DNA from: Anaerolinea thermophila
GTDB taxonomy: Bacteria > Chloroflexota > Anaerolineae > Anaerolineales > UBA4823
Direction: 5' to 3'
Assembly: GCA_020724505.1 (NCBI GenBank)
Contig: DYGV01000002.1
Coordinates: 29,619 to 74,287 of the forward strand
DNA length: 44,669 bases
Shown: in pieces, positions 27,407 to 36,689 of the stretch
Position numbering within the stretch: position 1 is the stretch's first letter
How the letters are laid out: the number at the start of each line of letters is the position of its first letter
The notes under the pieces: generated by a model
Told to the model about the DNA's origin: nothing
Databases searched by the model: none
Seen by the model: the letters and a program-made list of their open reading frames with translations, nothing else
Position numbers and translations under genes: made by a program

Positions 27407-28225
27407 ATGAGAGAAAAACCTGAACACATAAAATGGTTAGTGGACACTGGGGAGCGCATTACTACAGTGGATGGAAAAGTTGTGGCTATATGGGAATTTC
27501 AACACCAGAAAGACGAAAGGACTTTATCCGGATGGGCAAAATACTTCCGAAATCACTATTGTTTGGATGATCAGATTGATGAATTGCGTAATGGAACAGG
27601 ATACTCTCGTGCTGACTACTTACTGAATATTAAATTTCCCGATGAAAAAGATGCACCGGGTCCTAGTATTCGCGCTGGCGACTTTGGAGAAATTCTGGTT
27701 GCAGATTATGTCGAATTTGTTCTTGACTTTTGGGTGCCAAGGACTCGTTATATTGACAAAGCTGTTAGAAATGAGTCTACTAAGGGCTCAGACATTATAG
27801 GGTTTCATTTTCTCCACGATGGTGAATTTTCACCTCAAGATGTGCTCGCGATTTTTGAAGTTAAAGCTCAATTTTCGGGAAGTATGGCCAATCCAAGGCT
27901 TCAAGATGCTATCGATGGCTCTAAGAAAGACCAAATAAGAAAAAGCGAAACGCTGAACGCGATGAAACAGCGCTTTCTTGACATTAAAGATTTTCCAGCC
28001 AAAAAACGAATTGAACGATTTCAATCTGATGAAGATAACCCTTATCAAGAAATTTCAGGCGCCGTGGCACTGTTCTCGATTCAACAGTTTGATCCGGAAG
28101 TCATCCATGTGACGTCATCAGCGGATCATCCGAATAATACAAATTTAGTTTTGCTTGTTATTCGTGGTGATTGTCTGATGGAATTGGTACATGAATTATA
28201 CAGAAGAGCTACTCATGAAGCCTGA
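27407..28225 (+). CDS. hamA: Hachiman HamA-like (DUF1837) PD-(D/E)xK nuclease
   Basis: AGDFGEILVADYVEFVLDFWVPRTRYIDKAVRNESTKGSDIIGFHF...VLAIFEVKAQF: E...KGxD...ExK; followed by helicase. Confidence 0.82.
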   Translation: MREKPEHIKWLVDTGERITTVDGKVVAIWEFQHQKDERTLSGWAKYFRNHYCLDDQIDELRNGTGYSRADYLLNIKFPDEKDAPGPSIRAGDFGEILVADYVEFVLDFWVPRTRYIDKAVRNESTKGSDIIGFHFLHDGEFSPQDVLAIFEVKAQFSGSMANPRLQDAIDGSKKDQIRKSETLNAMKQRFLDIKDFPAKKRIERFQSDEDNPYQEISGAVALFSIQQFDPEVIHVTSSADHPNNTNLVLLVIRGDCLMELVHELYRRATHEA

Positions 28226-31200
28226 AGCTAGATCACAGCGTCTTCTGAGCATTACTCAATCGAAGGCAAAAATGTATGAATACAATGTGCCTTTGGAGGA
28301 TCATATTGAAATACCTACGGGTACTAACCCGGAAAGGTTGTTTCCTTTATCAATTGGTTTATTAGGTGACATTGCGGCTAGAATAAACAGTGGTGATCAA
28401 GCTGCTGAAGAGATAATCGAGTTGCGTCAAAGCATTCCGTTTTCGGCACGTTTTTTTGATGCCTTTGTTCAAACTCGCCTGAATCAAGAAATCAATACGT
28501 ATTTGCTTTTACTTGGTTCGGCTGCCTATTATCTATGTGATTTGCCTGGAAGTTCAATTCTTCTCGCTAATCGTGTTGATAATGGGCAATTAAATTTGGA
28601 TGGGTTAGGGTTGGAGAATTTATTGGATTGGTTACTTCAAGGAAATACGTCTATTCCCATACCTAAGATTTCGGCTGGTCCGTATGCATCTGCAAGTGAG
28701 ACAACCTGGTCGCAACTTCAACGATTCGCCGACTCTGGATTGCAAACACCAGAGGCCGTTGATGCAATAGGATTCCTAAGAAACATCGCCTACCGTCATG
28801 GAACGCCAAGACAATTATTATTAGCTGATTTGATTGGAGCGATTGTCAGACGTAAGATTGAGAACTCAACATGGAGTTGCCTTCCCAAATACACTGACCT
28901 TCCTGCATCAGCATGGTCTGATGCAATAAGGAAAGCAACCTTTATACGCGAATTTTGGCCAGCTCAACACATGCTGGGCGAAAAGGGTGTTTTCCGTGGA
29001 AAATCTGCCATAGTTCAAATGCCAACGAGCGCTGGAAAAACCAAGGCGACGGAAATAATTATTCGAAGTGCATTTATGGCGAACCGCACGACCCTCGCCG
29101 TTATTATTGCCCCATTTCGCGCTCTGTGTCATGAAATTAGACAAGGCTTATTGAAAGCATTTCAAGGTGAAGCAATTCAAATTGATGAATTGTCCGATGT
29201 TCTTCAGATGGACTTGTCTATCGCGAGAATATTGGTTGGCAAGGAGGTGCTCGTCGCTACACCAGAGAAGCTTAACTATGTTTTGCGGCATGAGCCTGAT
29301 CTGGCGCAGAGGATTGGGTTGATTATTTATGATGAAGGACATCAATTTGATAATGGTACAAGAGGCATTACTTATGAGCTTTTACTTACATCGCTTAAGT
29401 CAAAAATCTCCGCTAATGCTCAAACAGTGTTGATATCGGCTGTGATTAGTAATGCCGAACAAATCGGAAAGTGGCTTGTTGGGGATGGGGTTGAAGTTGT
29501 TGAAGGATTAGATCTTGTTCCGACATTTCGAACTATTGGCTTTTCAACGATCAGTGACCCAAGGAGAAATCTTTATTTTGTAAATCCGCGCGATTTGGAT
29601 GAAAGCGAATTCTGGGTTCCAAGAATTTTTACCGATTACCAACTTGAGGACGACAGGATTTTCCCTGACCTTTCAAAGGGTAGAGAAATTGCATTATTTC
29701 TGGGTTTGAAACTTTCCAATCAAGGGAGCATAGCTATCTTTTGCGGCACGAAGGATGCCGTGAATAGCATGTGTGGAACGATTGTAGATGCTTATGCAAG
29801 AGGTCTTCCATTGTCAGCACCAATAGAGTTTGCAGACAGGCCAGAAATTCAAAAATTGAAATATCTTCATGAAGTCAATCTGGGTTCTGAATCTGTTTTG
29901 ACAAAAAGCGCTGAATTGGGAATCTTAGCTCACCATAGTAGCGTACCTCATGGGGTACGTTTATCGATAGAGTATGCGGTTAAAGAACGTATGGCCAGCT
30001 TCGTTGTTTGCACTTCAACTTTGGCACAAGGGGTTAATTTACCGATTCGCTATTTGATTATTACCAGCGTGTATCAGGGGAGAGAGCAAATCAAAGTCAG
30101 AGATTTCCAAAATCTAATCGGTCGTTCGGGTCGATCCGGCATGCATACCGAAGGTAGCATTTTATTTGCAGACCCTGTAGTATACGATGAGCGAAATAGG
30201 AGAGGCTTTGGGAAGACTCGTTGGTCGAAAGTTAAAGAGCTGTTAGATCCATCACGCTCTGAACAATGTCAAAGTACTTTGTTTTCATTGTTTGAGCCTT
30301 TTGAAGTGGAAATACCAAGATTGGTGGAGATATATTTGCTAGACAAGGATGCTCAGAAAATTGCACTAGAAGAGATTGCGTCTCAATATGCGGATGACCA
30401 GTCAACCTTGGATAGGTTGATAGGTTTGTTTGCATGGAAAATTAATATCTTGTCTGCGATTGAGAGCTACCTTATGGCAAACTGGAATCCAGATCAAGCT
30501 GTTTTTCAACGGGAAGATGTAGTTTCGTTATCAAAAGGTACTTTGGCTTATTTCTTGGCAAATGATGATCAGAAAAGGCAAATTGAGGAGTTGTTCATTC
30601 TTTTGGCTCAAAATATCGAAACAAATATTCCAGAAGTCCCAAAAAGAATTGTTTTTGGTAAAACTCTTTACGGTGTTCCTGACAGCATTGCAATCTCAAA
30701 ATGGCTGGATGAACATAATTCTGAGTTAGATCCAGAGCTTGACGATCTGGAATTGTTTAACGTTCTTTGGCCCCTTTTGGCGGATTATATCCGTAATAAA
30801 AATTTTAGAAACTGCGATCAACCTGAAGTAATGAAAAATCTCGCGGTTGCATGGGTGAGAGGCGATCCATTTTATGATATTTTTCAAGCTCTCGGAACAG
30901 CAAAGTTAATTGCAAAGACAAGAAGATATAAATACAAACTCGAAAATGTGGTCGATATATGTGAAAATGGTTTAGCGTACGACGGGATCCTGGTAATGGG
31001 AGCCTTGATTGAGTTGATACCGACTTTGCAAATGGACGCTCCGGACTTAGTGATAAATTCGCTCCAACAACTGCAAAAGCGACTTAAATATGGCCTGCCA
31101 AATCGGATAGCGGTCATTCTTTACGAATTGGGTTTTGCTGATCGTGTGGTTGCAATAGACTTGAGTTTGACCTTGTCAGAAGTTTTGCCAGATAAAGATT

Positions 31201-31301
31201 TGGTGGTTCAGGCTTTGATACTTCAAAGAGAAGCAGTTTTTGCCAAGCTTAATCTATATCCATCCTACTTTAGTTATGTTTATCAAAATGTAGCAGCATA
31301 G
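28191..31301 (+). CDS. hamB: Hachiman HamB-like superfamily 2 helicase
   Basis: AIVQMPTSAGKTKATEI Walker A, LIIYDEGHQFD DExH box, LIGRSGRSGMHTEGS motif VI; overlaps hamA; 1036 aa. Confidence 0.85.
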   Translation: MNYTEELLMKPEARSQRLLSITQSKAKMYEYNVPLEDHIEIPTGTNPERLFPLSIGLLGDIAARINSGDQAAEEIIELRQSIPFSARFFDAFVQTRLNQEINTYLLLLGSAAYYLCDLPGSSILLANRVDNGQLNLDGLGLENLLDWLLQGNTSIPIPKISAGPYASASETTWSQLQRFADSGLQTPEAVDAIGFLRNIAYRHGTPRQLLLADLIGAIVRRKIENSTWSCLPKYTDLPASAWSDAIRKATFIREFWPAQHMLGEKGVFRGKSAIVQMPTSAGKTKATEIIIRSAFMANRTTLAVIIAPFRALCHEIRQGLLKAFQGEAIQIDELSDVLQMDLSIARILVGKEVLVATPEKLNYVLRHEPDLAQRIGLIIYDEGHQFDNGTRGITYELLLTSLKSKISANAQTVLISAVISNAEQIGKWLVGDGVEVVEGLDLVPTFRTIGFSTISDPRRNLYFVNPRDLDESEFWVPRIFTDYQLEDDRIFPDLSKGREIALFLGLKLSNQGSIAIFCGTKDAVNSMCGTIVDAYARGLPLSAPIEFADRPEIQKLKYLHEVNLGSESVLTKSAELGILAHHSSVPHGVRLSIEYAVKERMASFVVCTSTLAQGVNLPIRYLIITSVYQGREQIKVRDFQNLIGRSGRSGMHTEGSILFADPVVYDERNRRGFGKTRWSKVKELLDPSRSEQCQSTLFSLFEPFEVEIPRLVEIYLLDKDAQKIALEEIASQYADDQSTLDRLIGLFAWKINILSAIESYLMANWNPDQAVFQREDVVSLSKGTLAYFLANDDQKRQIEELFILLAQNIETNIPEVPKRIVFGKTLYGVPDSIAISKWLDEHNSELDPELDDLELFNVLWPLLADYIRNKNFRNCDQPEVMKNLAVAWVRGDPFYDIFQALGTAKLIAKTRRYKYKLENVVDICENGLAYDGILVMGALIELIPTLQMDAPDLVINSLQQLQKRLKYGLPNRIAVILYELGFADRVVAIDLSLTLSEVLPDKDLVVQALILQREAVFAKLNLYPSYFSYVYQNVAA

Positions 31302-31414
31302 AGCGATCTTTTATCCGTGCCGCCAGACGTAAATTTCGCCTCTTTCTTTACGATAATTATGTTGAGATACAACAAAAAATAGCATTATAGTAATCTCAAT
31401 TTCGGAACTAACTA

Positions 31415-31948
31415 TTATCGTCCAACGCGGTCGTAATCCAAATTCGGGTTGAGCACCCAGCGCGTCAATCCTTCAACGGCAGACTGGTCGAGATACCGAA
31501 CACGCAATCCAAAGCCGGCACACAATCCAGTAAGTCCTTCCCACCAAGCGATCCCATCATCGCCTGGTAATACAAATTCCAAAACCGTGCGACGAACAAA
31601 GGGCAGGGAATATTCCTGTATTGCAAGCAGCAGGCCCTGATGCAAAATATCCAATCCTTCTGTACCAGGCGATTTCCAATTTTGTACTTGTTTTTGAAAC
31701 TCCAATCTTGGCTCAGGATCCGGCCAGAACAATTGTAGAAGCCGTAAAGTCCAACCAGGTTGCATGGAAGCTAGAATCGCCTGATACCCCTCCTGCGGTC
31801 TTACTTCTGGTCGATCAGGATCGGCATATACTTCGGCAAACAAACGGCGCGTATCATCCTCACCGATCAAAGCCGCTTGTTTGCCGACCTGCGTAAAGCC
31901 CTTCGCCAATACAAACGTGCGCGTGGAGCCAATAGTCTGTTCCGCCAT
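31415..31948 (-). CDS. Hypothetical protein of secretion-like operon, 177 aa
   Basis: MAEQTIGSTRTFVLAKGFTQVGKQAALIGEDDTRRLFAEVYADPDRP...; adjoins CpaF-like gene. Confidence 0.65.
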   Translation of the reverse strand: MAEQTIGSTRTFVLAKGFTQVGKQAALIGEDDTRRLFAEVYADPDRPEVRPQEGYQAILASMQPGWTLRLLQLFWPDPEPRLEFQKQVQNWKSPGTEGLDILHQGLLLAIQEYSLPFVRRTVLEFVLPGDDGIAWWEGLTGLCAGFGLRVRYLDQSAVEGLTRWVLNPNLDYDRVGR

Positions 31949-33396
31949 TACAGAACTCCCTTGAAGATGGATTCAGGAATATTCAGGTCCGTTGCGCGAA
32001 AGCCAGGTCGCATGGGACGATTGCCGGTGGGGACCAGTCCTTTGCCCTGCTCAAATTTGAATAAGGGTGAGAACGAAGGACGCGCGGCAGTGCGTTCTAC
32101 GATGGTGGAGACTTCCACGATCTCACGCACGATCTGTCCATGCTGGGGATTACGTTCGATATATACCGCAGCCGTTATTGCTTCTGCAAATGATTGGGCA
32201 ATCTGAATTTCAGACATACGTGCCGCATCGGGATGCGCCTGCACCACCTGCAGAAAACGCGGCCAGACATGTTCGGCGCTGGTGGCATGAATCGTAAACG
32301 CCGAATGTCCATGCCCGGTCGCTGCCGCACGGATCAATTCCCAGGCTTCCGCACCACGCGCTTCCCCGATCACCACTCCATGCGGACGGGAACGCAGGGC
32401 CGAACGGATCAGGTCATACATCGTTACCGGCGGAGGACCGCCGCGAATTTCAGGGCGGGTCACCGTATAAATGATATTGCCTGTATCTGCCTTACCATCG
32501 CCATTCCAACCGTTCAAGACAATTTCGTTGCTGTCTTCCACAATAAACAAACGGATCGCACCGCGAGGATAGTAGTCCAGCATCTCCTGAAGGATGCGTT
32601 GCCCGACAAAGGTCTTGCCTGAACCCGTTGTGCCGGCGATGACCAACGTCCCACCATGTACCATCACACTCAGTAAATAGTTGGCAGCTTCGGGGGTAAG
32701 AATTCCATTGCCACGCGGAAAATCCTTTGGATCGAATTTAGGTCTCGGCACAGGCGGAAGTCTGTTCTGACACAGTAGAGCCAGACTTCCATGAGTCAAG
32801 TCGGACGCTGTTCGGTAATTGGAGACACGCAAAGTGATCGTATCCCCATAGGGTGACGCAGGCGGCATGACGTAGTTGATTCGCACGCCCTTCCTCCGTA
32901 CTGTTCCATCGACGAGTGGGACCATGACTTGCAACATCGCATCCGCAATTGGATAATCGGGAGTCGGCGCGCGTTGTCCCGCACGGTCGATCATGACTCT
33001 GAGCGCATCGCCAATTCCATCCGGCGCGGGACCAGCATGTTCCCAACCACTGCTGGTCGTATACACGTAGATATGCCCCAGGTTGATGGCAATGTCTTCA
33101 ATGTCGGATCGCGCAATGAGTTCCAACAACGGTCCCATGCCGGAGAGCTCACCGATCAAGCGCAATATGTACTCAGGCGGTAACGTAACGCCAGCATCAA
33201 TTGCTTGTGTGCTCACTTCTTCAAAGACTTTACGTGCCAGGGCTTCGATCTCCGTGGAGGTCAAACTGCGCTGTAATGATTCGATGGCTTTCTTTGCACG
33301 TCCTTCCTCGGCAAGGATATTCCACCAACGCTCCATCTCATCCGAAGAGCGAGCTTCAGTAACGGGTTTCAGGGTTTTGCCGGCAATATCAAACAT
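31948..33396 (-). CDS. CpaF/TadA (VirB11-type) secretion ATPase
   Basis: LVIAGTTGSGKTFVGQRILQEML Walker A; FIVEDSNEIVLN; LIRSALRSRPHGVVIGEARGAEAWELIRAAATGHGHSAFTIHATSAE. Confidence 0.92.
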   Translation of the reverse strand: MFDIAGKTLKPVTEARSSDEMERWWNILAEEGRAKKAIESLQRSLTSTEIEALARKVFEEVSTQAIDAGVTLPPEYILRLIGELSGMGPLLELIARSDIEDIAINLGHIYVYTTSSGWEHAGPAPDGIGDALRVMIDRAGQRAPTPDYPIADAMLQVMVPLVDGTVRRKGVRINYVMPPASPYGDTITLRVSNYRTASDLTHGSLALLCQNRLPPVPRPKFDPKDFPRGNGILTPEAANYLLSVMVHGGTLVIAGTTGSGKTFVGQRILQEMLDYYPRGAIRLFIVEDSNEIVLNGWNGDGKADTGNIIYTVTRPEIRGGPPPVTMYDLIRSALRSRPHGVVIGEARGAEAWELIRAAATGHGHSAFTIHATSAEHVWPRFLQVVQAHPDAARMSEIQIAQSFAEAITAAVYIERNPQHGQIVREIVEVSTIVERTAARPSFSPLFKFEQGKGLVPTGNRPMRPGFRATDLNIPESIFKGVL

Positions 33397-33399
33397 GGC

Positions 33400-34761
33400 T
33401 CATCCTTTCCCGAACCAGCCGCGCTTTTTGGTTACGTTTGGCAACAAGCCAATGCGTGATGCGCCTTCTCGAACAGCGGGAACAAAATGAGCGGCAAATC
33501 CCAAAAGTGAATCCACAAACGGTCCAAGTTCCTCCAACTTTTCTTTTTTGTATCTCCAGACCAGGATGTCATCTCGACGATCAGAGTTCACGGCCTGTGC
33601 CGCAAGGCGCGGATCAACAATAGGCAGAATGCCATTCGGGATCAATGCCAATTCAATTTTGTCTTCACTCAAAGCTTGTTGCAGCATTTTGTGTGCCGCC
33701 TTGAAACCATCGCCCACCACCTGGTTGTAGCAGAGCTTGACACGGCTGCCCACAAATTCTTGTGCACTGCCTTTGCCAACCGCACTTGCCAATGAATTGA
33801 TCATCCTCGCGATCCAACGGCGTGTCTCTGCCAGATCAGGAATCTCCGGCTTGATGACAATCGCAATGCCTTCGGCTGCTTTCAACGCAGCACGATGTAC
33901 GACATGCGCGGGATTGATGCCCACATCCATGATGACCACTCCACCGGCTGCGACCCCGGCTTCGTATAATCCTTGAATGACTTCCGCAACTTTGCCTTCT
34001 TGTTGCAGAACTTCATCACCGAGATCATCGGTGATGAGACCAGGCAGGACTCGTAAGGTGGGCAGGTTATCCAAAGGTGTAAACGCATTGAGATAGGCTG
34101 CCCCCGATGCCACATCGGCCATCACGCCCTTGTTGGCTTTGGCGATCTCACGTCGCAACAAACCGATCATAGTCGTATTCACACGTTCCATGCGCATGTG
34201 ATATTGCAACGCGCCGGCGTTACCATCCGCGTCCACCAGATAGGTGGTGATACCACTGAGCGCTAATGCCACAGCAAGATTAACCGCTACGGTGGTCTTC
34301 CCTGTTCCACCTTTCGGGGATGTAATAGCGATCTTCCTCACCGCCATGCCAGATTGAATGCGGGCAGACATATCACTACCCAACACGGCCCGACGATACT
34401 GATCATCCGCTGCCAGGTTGCCAGCATCCGCACGGCGCATCTCTTCATATAGTTTATTGATGTCTACATCCGAAGGTGGATATGCCAAGGCTGGTACGCC
34501 AACACCATTCGCCCATGACGCCATGCCATCCCCCACACCAGCGATTACAAAGATCAACTTACCGCGCTCGGCGGCCTTGACTAGACTCTCCGGCGATACG
34601 GATGATTCGGGGGAAACCACGATCAAAGCGCGAAAGTCAAACAGGTCAATGTGCTGCGGTGTAAAGGCCGCGATCTGTGCAATAACAGAATGACCCTGCT
34701 CCGCCAGCTGCATATTTAATCGGGATGTCACTGTTCCCGCACCCAATAGCAGAACTTGCAT
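33400..34761 (-). CDS. CpaE/TadZ-like MinD/ParA-family ATPase with receiver-like N-terminus
   Basis: KIAITSPKGGTGKTTVAVNLAVALALSGITTYLVDADGNAGALQYHMRM deviant Walker A; N-terminal pseudo-receiver-like domain. Confidence 0.82.
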   Translation of the reverse strand: MQVLLLGAGTVTSRLNMQLAEQGHSVIAQIAAFTPQHIDLFDFRALIVVSPESSVSPESLVKAAERGKLIFVIAGVGDGMASWANGVGVPALAYPPSDVDINKLYEEMRRADAGNLAADDQYRRAVLGSDMSARIQSGMAVRKIAITSPKGGTGKTTVAVNLAVALALSGITTYLVDADGNAGALQYHMRMERVNTTMIGLLRREIAKANKGVMADVASGAAYLNAFTPLDNLPTLRVLPGLITDDLGDEVLQQEGKVAEVIQGLYEAGVAAGGVVIMDVGINPAHVVHRAALKAAEGIAIVIKPEIPDLAETRRWIARMINSLASAVGKGSAQEFVGSRVKLCYNQVVGDGFKAAHKMLQQALSEDKIELALIPNGILPIVDPRLAAQAVNSDRRDDILVWRYKKEKLEELGPFVDSLLGFAAHFVPAVREGASRIGLLPNVTKKRGWFGKG

Positions 34762-35693
34762 TACTGTCCTCCTCCCAAAACATCTTCGCGATCCTGCTTG
34801 AATAAGTCTTCGAAGTCCCAGTAGGTAAAGCCGGCAGACGGCATTTCATCACCGCGCGCCATCAGGGAAACGATAAGTCTGTCTCCTTGTTGAAGCGCAA
34901 GGGATAACACTTCCCGGCTTTCATTCGGCACAAGCAGGATCAACATTTGCGGCTGGTCCTGGAGATTGAAAGATGCGTTGGAGTTGCTGTCATCGGTTGA
35001 GTCAGTCTGTACGGGCAATCCCTGTACAGCAATGACACGCACACCCATCGGGAACAGGTCCTTGGCAAGCGGAGGCAGTGCGCGACTCAATGCATCAGCC
35101 TGTTCAAGATCAAGCGGTGAAGGAGGCGCCGTGGGTTCGACGTTGGTTCCCGGTTGAAGGATCAATTCCGGCATGGGGGTGGGCGTGCTCATCTGCTGCG
35201 GACGGGTGCTGATCACCACCGTCACGCCAACCAGGTCTCCGGGCAAAAATGCTTCTGCATCTGGTGACACTAGGTTCATCGCATCCAGGGGTAGGGGGAA
35301 TAAACTGTATCCAGGATATTTCGCCAGCACCGCAGAGAGTCGCGTGCCTTCCGCAGCCTGTGCCATAATCGCGGAACGAAAGATGGGTTGTCCATTGAAA
35401 ATCGGTTGGGCAACCACCCCACCGACCACACCGGTTACTTCCTCACCGGGAATATACAGACTGGCATTGTCATCCTGAAAGACAGTCTTCACTGCCAGGT
35501 CACCCGCTGTGATGACATCGCCGATATTAAGATCACGGGTTGCCGACAGAACTGAAATAGTCGGTGGTTTCTGCGCGGCACCGAGAGCGTTTAAGGCAAT
35601 GAACGCCACCAAAAAAATTCCAACCGACACACCCAGCACCACCAGGTTCACGCCGGTCGAGGCAATACGTTTCAACATGTTTCGTTTCTCCAT
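34761..35693 (-). CDS. CpaB/RcpC-like SAF-domain Flp pilus assembly protein
   Basis: N-term TM then VLSATRDLNIGDVITAGDLAVKTVFQDD...GVVGGVVAQPIFNGQPIFRSAI. Confidence 0.75.
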   Translation of the reverse strand: MEKRNMLKRIASTGVNLVVLGVSVGIFLVAFIALNALGAAQKPPTISVLSATRDLNIGDVITAGDLAVKTVFQDDNASLYIPGEEVTGVVGGVVAQPIFNGQPIFRSAIMAQAAEGTRLSAVLAKYPGYSLFPLPLDAMNLVSPDAEAFLPGDLVGVTVVISTRPQQMSTPTPMPELILQPGTNVEPTAPPSPLDLEQADALSRALPPLAKDLFPMGVRVIAVQGLPVQTDSTDDSNSNASFNLQDQPQMLILLVPNESREVLSLALQQGDRLIVSLMARGDEMPSAGFTYWDFEDLFKQDREDVLGGGQ

Positions 35694-36256
35694 TCGTTAG
35701 GTTTCCAGGGCAGATCTCCCTGGCTGAATGCCTGCCTTACGGCAGGCGTATTTTCAATGAGTTCTTCCAATTGTTCGAGCGTTTGACGCATAAGCCCATA
35801 TACGGTCAACATGACAAAATCCGTTTGTATATGATTCGACTTGAACAGCTGTTGATGAGCCTGTGCAAGTGTCCGCGCAATCTCCATGACATCAGCATTA
35901 GCCAGCGCTTCCGCCGACACGCGCGGCATATCCGGAAAGCACTCCTGGATTAGATCCGCCACTTCCTGTTGGACGGTTGACGAGTCCGGTTGGATGAAAA
36001 GTTCCGCTACAGGTTGAGAGGGTGGATTGAGCAGGTCGGCGACGGATGTATCCGGATTGGCGCGTAATTGATCAATGGCTCGCGGTAAACGTTTGAGCCC
36101 GGCTTGAATGGCCTCCAACAAACTTGCTTGTGCCTGTGTGGAAAGGGCTGCCACGGCTTCGATATTTCGCACGGAAACATGCGGACGCAGGCTGGCAGGC
36201 AGCGACTCCAGCAACCGCTGTCGGCGTTCCTGTTTGGACTGATACGTCTCACTCAT
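35672..36256 (-). CDS. Hypothetical protein, first gene of the cpa-like operon
   Basis: MSETYQSKQERRQRLLESLPASLRPHVSVRNIEAVAAL..., ATG 7 nt from TATCAT. Confidence 0.6.
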   Translation of the reverse strand: MSETYQSKQERRQRLLESLPASLRPHVSVRNIEAVAALSTQAQASLLEAIQAGLKRLPRAIDQLRANPDTSVADLLNPPSQPVAELFIQPDSSTVQQEVADLIQECFPDMPRVSAEALANADVMEIARTLAQAHQQLFKSNHIQTDFVMLTVYGLMRQTLEQLEELIENTPAVRQAFSQGDLPWKPNEWRNETC

Positions 36257-36316
36257 GAGGCGCATGATACAAAAGTGTATCGGCGGGTGTGGTTCCCGTG
36301 TCGCTTGGTGTGTCGG
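36257..36316 (-). promoter_or_regulatory. Promoter B of the cpa-like operon: three GACAC-type boxes, TATCAT -10, apparently leaderless start
   Basis: Minus strand CCGACACACCAAGCGACACGGGAACCACACCCGCCGATACACTTTTG-TATCAT-GCGCCTC-ATG. Confidence 0.7.
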
Positions 36317-36326
36317 AAGTATCTGT

Positions 36327-36689
36327 CTACCTGGCAGCAATCTCCAATACCGCGCGCTGCAAATCATCCACCGGCGCCGGCTTGGTCAAAGCGTTCGCAC
36401 CCAAAGCCCGATAGTGTTCCACCAACTGCACATCCGCACTACACAGTAATACCCGTCGTCCTTCGCCGCGCGCTTTCAGTGCTGCGTAAATCTCCTCTCC
36501 CGATACACCTGGCAGGTGCATATCCAGCATTACGACATCTGGCAGGGATTGATCCGTGAGGACATCCAATCCCTGCCTGCCATCATGAATCATTTGCACA
36601 TCGAACCCGCACATCTCCATCACGATCTTGAATAGATTCGCCAGATCACGATCATCTTCAACGATCAACATTGTTTTCATATCAACCAT
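36327..36689 (-). CDS. Single-domain response regulator (CheY-like)
   Basis: MLIVEDDRDLANLFKIVMEMCGFDV...PDVVMLDMHLPGVSGEEIY...ALTKPAPVDDL. Confidence 0.9.
   Translation of the reverse strand: MVDMKTMLIVEDDRDLANLFKIVMEMCGFDVQMIHDGRQGLDVLTDQSLPDVVMLDMHLPGVSGEEIYAALKARGEGRRVLLCSADVQLVEHYRALGANALTKPAPVDDLQRAVLEIAAR

Noticed and set aside
31302-31414. Possible terminator between convergent hamB and the 31415 gene
   Set aside because: Only a weak GTTG-AGATA-CAAC stem followed by A-rich sequence is visible; not convincing.
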